In this document: one piece after another, positions 6,330 to 10,095 of the stretch
Layout: every line of letters begins with the position of its first letter
Position numbering within the stretch: the stretch's first letter is position 1
Source of the DNA: Pseudomonadota bacterium
GTDB lineage: Bacteria > Pseudomonadota > Gammaproteobacteria > Steroidobacterales > Woeseiaceae
Length of the DNA stretch: 10,095 bases
NCBI GenBank assembly: GCA_022567775.1
Contig: JADFGH010000053.1
Coordinates: forward strand, 1-10,095
Direction: 5' to 3'
The notes under the pieces: generated by a model
Databases searched by the model: none
Told to the model about the DNA's origin: nothing
The model's input: only the letters and a program-made list of their open reading frames with translations
Position numbers and translations under genes: made by a program

Positions 6330-7472
6330 ATGCGTATTGGTCTTGTCGCTGGCGAAACGTCCGGCGATCTGCTGGGCGCAGGCTTAATAAAAGAACTCAC
6401 GGCGCGGTCACCCGGCATCCGTTTTGAGGGGGTTGCCGGCCCGGCAATGCAGGCTGCCGGATGCGAAGCCTGGGAATCGTCGGAGGCGCTCGCCGTGATG
6501 GGCCTCATCGAACCGCTTAAGGAAATTCCCCGCTTGCTGAAACTCCGGCGGATGCTGATCCGGCGCTGGAGAGAGGTTCCACCGGACGTATTCGTCGGCA
6601 TCGATGCACCTGATTTTAATTTAGGGTTAGAGACCAGGCTTCGCCAGCGCGGGGTGCGCACCGCGCACTATGTGAGTCCGTCGGTGTGGGCGTGGCGCCA
6701 GGGGCGTGTGCGCAAAGTGGCAAAGGCCGCCGACAAGGTGCTGTGTTTGCTGCCATTCGAAAAGGCGTTCTACGACCAACACGATGTGGTGGCCGAATTT
6801 GTCGGCCATCCGATGGCGGACGGCACTCCGGCAGACCTCGATACGATGCAGGCAAGGTCGGCTCTCGGCATCAAGGCAGACCGGGTGGTCGCGGTTCTGC
6901 CGGGCAGCCGGATGAGTGAGGTTTCGAGGCTGGGACCAGTCTTTGCATCTGCTTGTGCCCGGCTTGCTGCGGCTGAGCCCGGCCTGAGATTCGTGGCGCC
7001 GATGACCTCCGGCAAGATCCGCCGACTGTTTCAAGCGCAATTGGCGAGGGCAGATGTTGCTTCACTTTTCATGCTGACGGATGGCAACGCCCAGACAGTC
7101 ATGGCAGCAGCGGACGTGGTGTTGCTGGCGTCGGGCACTGCTGCGTTGCAGGCCGCATTGCTGTGCCGGCCGATGGTGGCCGCGTATCGTACTGCGCCTC
7201 TGACATATGCCATCGTGAAGACCTTCGGGCTCGTGAAGGTGCCCCATTTCACGTTACCGAATCTGCTGACGCCTGAGCCGCTGGTTCCGGAATATCTGCA
7301 GGGTGCTGCGAACCCGGAGGCGCTCGCAGAGGCTGTATCGGGCCTGATGAAGGATCCTGATCGCCGGGCGGCCATTGCCGGTCAGTTCGCCATATTGCGC
7401 GCCGAGCTTGCACAGGGAGCCAACAAACTGGCAGCGCAAGCCATATTGGATCTTGCAGGCGGACAGAGCTGA
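6330..7472 (+). CDS. lpxB: LpxB lipid-A-disaccharide synthase
   Basis: LpxB (glycosyltransferase family 19) joins lipid X to UDP-2,3-diacylglucosamine at the inner-membrane surface, giving the lipid A disaccharide. The 380 residues compare with 382 in E. coli. Recognisable blocks are IGLVAGETSGDLLGAGLI (3-20), DVFVGIDAPDFN with Asp92 matching catalytic Asp98 of E. coli, HYVSPSVWAWRQ, LPFEKAFYD, VAVLPGSRMSEV, and LLASGTAALQAALLCRPMVAAYR for the nucleotide-binding half. The N-terminus begins six residues later than in E. coli, directly at the first strand, and is bounded upstream by a stop codon and the inserted element. Those residues may have been lost on insertion, though this segment varies in the family. 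The stop overlaps the rnhB start (TGATG). Confidence 0.97.
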   Translation: MRIGLVAGETSGDLLGAGLIKELTARSPGIRFEGVAGPAMQAAGCEAWESSEALAVMGLIEPLKEIPRLLKLRRMLIRRWREVPPDVFVGIDAPDFNLGLETRLRQRGVRTAHYVSPSVWAWRQGRVRKVAKAADKVLCLLPFEKAFYDQHDVVAEFVGHPMADGTPADLDTMQARSALGIKADRVVAVLPGSRMSEVSRLGPVFASACARLAAAEPGLRFVAPMTSGKIRRLFQAQLARADVASLFMLTDGNAQTVMAAADVVLLASGTAALQAALLCRPMVAAYRTAPLTYAIVKTFGLVKVPHFTLPNLLTPEPLVPEYLQGAANPEALAEAVSGLMKDPDRRAAIAGQFAILRAELAQGANKLAAQAILDLAGGQS

Positions 7473-8086
7473 TGCAGAGGTCACTCAGGTTCGGTAAGGA
7501 CGGACCGGTTGCCGGCGTGGATGAGGCAGGGCGCGGGCCTTTGGCAGGTCCGGTTGTTGCAGGTGCGGTGATTCTCCGCAGCGAGGATCCAATCGAGGGG
7601 CTCGCCGACTCGAAGATCCTCTCAGCAAGCCGTCGCTCCGAGCTGGCTGGGCAGATTTTTCAGCGCTCACTGGCCTGGTCCGTTGCCTGGGCGGACCCAG
7701 CCGAGATCGACCTGCTCAACATCCTGCAGGCGACCCTGCTCGCAATGCGCAGAGCTATACTTGGCCTGCGACTCCAGCCGGTTTACGTTGAAGTTGACGG
7801 TAACAGGTTACCAAACCTGTGCTTTCACGACCGGCAGATCGATGGCTGTGCCGTGGTCGGCGGCGATGCCAGGATACCGGCCATCAGTGCCGCATCAATC
7901 ATCGCCAAGGTCCGTCGCGACGAGATCATGCGCGAGATGGACGTTATTTATCCCGAATACGGTTTTCGCCAGCACAAGGGTTATGCCACGGCCGATCATC
8001 GCGAGCGCCTGGGGCAGTTTGGCCCCTGCCGGGAACACCGGCGCAGCTTCTCGCCAATATCGGCGATGACGAGCGGCCGTCAATAA
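7472..8086 (+). CDS. rnhB: RNase HII
   Basis: RNase HII cuts RNA in RNA-DNA hybrids and starts removal of single ribonucleotides misplaced in DNA. The 204 residues compare with about 198 in E. coli. The acidic active-site residues are present: Asp17-Glu18 in VAGVDEAGRGPLAGPV, Asp109 in VEVDGNRLP and Asp132 in VGGDARIPAISAASIIAKV. QHKGYATADH and HRRSFSPI are the usual C-terminal blocks. One small departure is DSKIL where DSKKL is commonest. The start shares one base with the lpxB stop, so reinitiation from lpxB is likely. The stop is followed after 3 nt by a long palindrome. Confidence 0.97.
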   Translation: MQRSLRFGKDGPVAGVDEAGRGPLAGPVVAGAVILRSEDPIEGLADSKILSASRRSELAGQIFQRSLAWSVAWADPAEIDLLNILQATLLAMRRAILGLRLQPVYVEVDGNRLPNLCFHDRQIDGCAVVGGDARIPAISAASIIAKVRRDEIMREMDVIYPEYGFRQHKGYATADHRERLGQFGPCREHRRSFSPISAMTSGRQ

Positions 8087-8089
8087 GAA

Positions 8090-8137
8090 TAGCAGTCTGT
8101 CGAAAAAGCCATGGATGGCTTTTTCGACAGACTGCTA
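8090..8137. repeat. 48-bp near-perfect palindrome after rnhB
   Basis: Two 23-nt arms are exact reverse complements around a central GG. The left arm is 8090-8112 (TAGCAGTCTGTCG, then AAAAAGCCAT) and the right arm 8115-8137 (ATGGCTTTTT, then CGACAGACTGCTA). As RNA it could form about 22 pairs with a TGGA loop. No T-run follows the right arm, so it is not a standard intrinsic terminator, although the long stem could still slow transcription or protect the upstream mRNA. Its location between stop and next gene fits a REP-like or palindromic mobile repeat. Confidence 0.85.
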
Positions 8138-8211
8138 GAATGGCTGCCTGAACCCGCAACAGCAAGCCAGAATGCTGCCAGTGAATCCGACCAGACAATC
8201 TACGAGTGGTT

Positions 8212-10095
8212 ATGACTGAACCATTCGTCCATCTGCATCTGCACACCGAGTATTCGATTGTCGATGGCACTGTGCGCATTCCGGCATTGATGGATCAATG
8301 CGTGCAGCATGGCATGCCGGCAGTGGCGCTGACTGACCAGGGAAACCTGTTTGGACTGATCAAGTTTTATCGCTTGGCACTTGCCAGCGGCATCAAGCCG
8401 ATCATCGGCGTCGATTTGAAGCTTAAGGACCCGGACGAGGCCGATCGTCCGTTCAGCCTGATACTGCTGTGCCAGAATCTCGCCGGCTACCGTAATCTGA
8501 CCCGGCTGATCACCAGGACCTATCTCGAGGGCCAACACCGTGGCGTGCCGCTTGCCGAGCGCGCCTGGATATGCCGCGACACTACCGAGGGCCTCATTGC
8601 GCTCTCCGGCGGCATTCACGGAGACATTGGCCGTGCATTCGTCGCCGGAAACGCCGGGCAGGCCGCCGATCGGCTGTGTGAGTGGCAGGAAATTTTTGGC
8701 GACCGTTTTTACATTGAGCTTGCGCGTACCGGACGCAGCGCCGAAGAGGACTATGTGCAACAGGCAGTTTCACTGGCGGCCGCCACTGGCACCCCCGTTG
8801 TCGCCAGCAACGATGTCCGGTTCCTGCATGCAGACGATTTTCATGCGCATGAAGCACGCGTCTGTATCCAGGAAGGGCGAAGCCTGGGCGATGCTGATCG
8901 GCCCAGGCACTACAGCGAACATCAGTTCTTCAAAAGCTGCGACGAAATGGTCAGCCTGTTCGAGGATATTCCGGAAGCAATATCGAATTCGCTGGAAATA
9001 GCCAAACGTTGCAGCCTGGAACTCAAGCTTGGCGAGACATTCTTGCCGGCGTTTCCGGTGCCGCAAGGGCAAACGACGGAGACCTATCTCGAGACCGAGT
9101 CAAAACTTGGTCTGCAACAATTTCTGGACAGAAAATTCGCGAAAGATTCTGTCGCCAGCGAAAAGAGAGATGTCGTGGCAGCACCGTACCGATCTCGTCT
9201 GGTCGATGAACTCGCCGTTATCTGCGAAATGGGTTTTGCAGGCTACTTCCTGATTGTTGCCGATTTCATCAACTACGCTAAGAGCCACGGTATCCCCGTG
9301 GGACCTGGAAGAGGATCGGCCGCCGGGAGCCTGGTGGCCTATGCGCTTAAGATTACCGACATTGACCCGATCCGTCACGGGCTTATCTTTGAACGTTTTC
9401 TCAATCCCGAACGCCGCTCCATGCCCGATATCGATGTCGATTTTTGCATCCACGGTAGGGATCAGGTGATCCGGTATGTAAAGGAGAAATACGGGCCGGA
9501 TAAAGTTGCTCAGATCGCCACCTTCGGGACTCTCAAGGCCAAGGCAGCGGTCAGGGACGTCGGACGGGCGCTGGGTTTTTCCTTTGCCGAGACCGATGCC
9601 ATCGCCAAGCTTATTCCCGCCCCCAAGCAGGGTTTTGACTACGCGCTGGCCGATGCCATCAAAATGGAGCCTCGGTTGCAAGGTCTCATGAAAAGTGATC
9701 CGCGAGTGCAGAAGCTGATCGATCATGCCCTGCGCCTCGAAGGGCTCACCCGCCATGCCTCTACCCATGCGGCGGGAGTGGTCTTATCCAATCTTCCCTT
9801 GGTAGAGTATCTCCCTCTCTATCTGGACAAGGAAGGGGGGATCGTCACCCAATTCGACATGGGGAGTGTGGAGAAGATCGGGCTCATCAAGTTCGATTTT
9901 CTCGGCTTAAAGACGCTGACCTTGATCCATAACTGTCTCAAGCTGATCCAGGCAAGCCGGGGAATCGAGATCGACGTGAACAACCTCCGCTTGGATGACA
10001 AGAAGAGCTATCGGCTTCTCTGCTCTGGAAACACCACAGGGGTTTTCCAGCTCGAGGGCATGGGCATTAGGGAGATGACGGTAAAGATCCGGCCC
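8212..10095 (+). CDS. dnaE: DNA polymerase III alpha subunit, N-terminal 628 residues (3' end outside window)
   Basis: DnaE is the replicative polymerase of the Pol III holoenzyme. The frame runs 628 codons without a stop to the window edge; E. coli DnaE has 1160 residues. Residues ~5-270 are the PHP domain. It keeps HLHLH (7-11) but has TDQGN where active PHP domains have TDHGN, Asp68 where they have Glu, and NDVRF instead of NDVH, so it is probably not an active nuclease. The palm carries GPGRGSAAGS, PDIDVDF with Asp406 and Asp408, and KFDFLG with Asp562, matching catalytic Asp401, Asp403 and Asp555 of E. coli. From roughly residue 345 the sequence stops resembling gamma DnaE (see the segment entry). 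The ATG has only a weak GAG ribosome site (8204-8206). Confidence 0.97.
   Translation, partial: MTEPFVHLHLHTEYSIVDGTVRIPALMDQCVQHGMPAVALTDQGNLFGLIKFYRLALASGIKPIIGVDLKLKDPDEADRPFSLILLCQNLAGYRNLTRLITRTYLEGQHRGVPLAERAWICRDTTEGLIALSGGIHGDIGRAFVAGNAGQAADRLCEWQEIFGDRFYIELARTGRSAEEDYVQQAVSLAAATGTPVVASNDVRFLHADDFHAHEARVCIQEGRSLGDADRPRHYSEHQFFKSCDEMVSLFEDIPEAISNSLEIAKRCSLELKLGETFLPAFPVPQGQTTETYLETESKLGLQQFLDRKFAKDSVASEKRDVVAAPYRSRLVDELAVICEMGFAGYFLIVADFINYAKSHGIPVGPGRGSAAGSLVAYALKITDIDPIRHGLIFERFLNPERRSMPDIDVDFCIHGRDQVIRYVKEKYGPDKVAQIATFGTLKAKAAVRDVGRALGFSFAETDAIAKLIPAPKQGFDYALADAIKMEPRLQGLMKSDPRVQKLIDHALRLEGLTRHASTHAAGVVLSNLPLVEYLPLYLDKEGGIVTQFDMGSVEKIGLIKFDFLGLKTLTLIHNCLKLIQASRGIEIDVNNLRLDDKKSYRLLCSGNTTGVFQLEGMGIREMTVKIRP
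9250..10095 (+). other. dnaE segment of apparently different ancestry
   Basis: Protein similarity and codon choice both change near 9240-9310, where the highly conserved GPGRGSAAGSLVAYALKITD motif is encoded. Downstream, RHASTHAAGVVLSNLPLVEYLPLY and VTQFDMGSVEKIGLIKFDFLGLKTLTLI are the wording of deltaproteobacterial and other non-gamma DnaE; E. coli has [24 protein letters not shown] and [28 protein letters not shown]. By hand count, glycine codons upstream (8212-9249) are 16 GGC, 5 GGA, 3 GGG, 2 GGT. Downstream they are 3 GGC, 7 GGA, 10 GGG, 5 GGT. Proline also moves from mainly CCG to mainly CCC/CCT. The frame stays open across the boundary. Natural recombination and assembly chimerism both fit. 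Confidence 0.6.

Noticed and set aside
8090..8145. Standard Rho-independent terminator after rnhB
   Set aside because: The T-run is inside the stem (part of the right arm) and not after it; the symmetry is far longer than terminators need.
9100..9768. Long antisense open frame (222 codons) under dnaE
   Set aside because: It is opposite conserved polymerase motifs, has no recognisable domain, and is explained by the codon bias of the sense gene.
1..10095. CRISPR arrays, tRNA or rRNA genes, phage or toxin-antitoxin genes
   Set aside because: No spaced direct repeats or RNA gene signatures were seen; nearly the whole window is accounted for by nine conserved genes.

Overview
The window is a single-strand, densely packed envelope-biogenesis and replication cluster in the order typical of Gammaproteobacteria: rseP (3' part) - bamA - skp - lpxD - fabZ - lpxA - lpxB - rnhB - dnaE (5' part). 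All nine genes are on the + strand. Gene order, protein lengths close to the E. coli proteins, and residue-level matches point to a moderately GC-rich gammaproteobacterium that makes lipid A. I cannot name the genus.

Layout. Positions 1-737 are the C-terminal half of the site-2 protease RseP. Positions 747-3164 are the outer-membrane assembly protein BamA, and 3179-3715 the periplasmic chaperone Skp. A 208-bp leader with two small inverted repeats then precedes lpxD, whose best start is a TTG at 3924. lpxD, fabZ and lpxA follow with overlapping ends (14 bp, then an ATGA overlap). lpxA and lpxB, which are usually nearly contiguous, are separated here by a 165-bp spacer. That spacer is almost entirely a MITE-like inverted-repeat element, and its right end supplies the lpxB ribosome binding site. 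lpxB and rnhB overlap at TGATG. A near-perfect 48-bp palindrome starts 4 nt after the rnhB stop. dnaE starts at 8212 and runs off the right edge.

How the genes work together. RseP controls the sigma-E envelope stress response. Skp carries unfolded outer-membrane proteins to BamA. LpxA, LpxD and LpxB catalyse steps 1, 3 and 5 of lipid A synthesis. FabZ works on the 3-hydroxyacyl-ACP pool that LpxA and LpxD draw from. RnhB and DnaE belong to DNA maintenance and replication and are conserved neighbours of the lpx genes.

Most noteworthy points: (1) dnaE looks mosaic. Its first ~345 codons are gamma-like and use GGC for glycine; the rest resembles deltaproteobacterial or other non-gamma DnaE and nearly abandons GGC. 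This is either recombination within a conserved motif or an assembly chimera. (2) The lpxA-lpxB insertion element may put lpxB translation under RNA-structure control. (3) LpxA has Met at the acyl-chain 'ruler' position, predicting a short (C10) 3-hydroxyacyl chain on lipid A. (4) The palindrome after rnhB is so symmetric that it looks like a mobile or protein-binding repeat rather than an ordinary terminator. I found no new multi-gene system; the core genes are ordinary.
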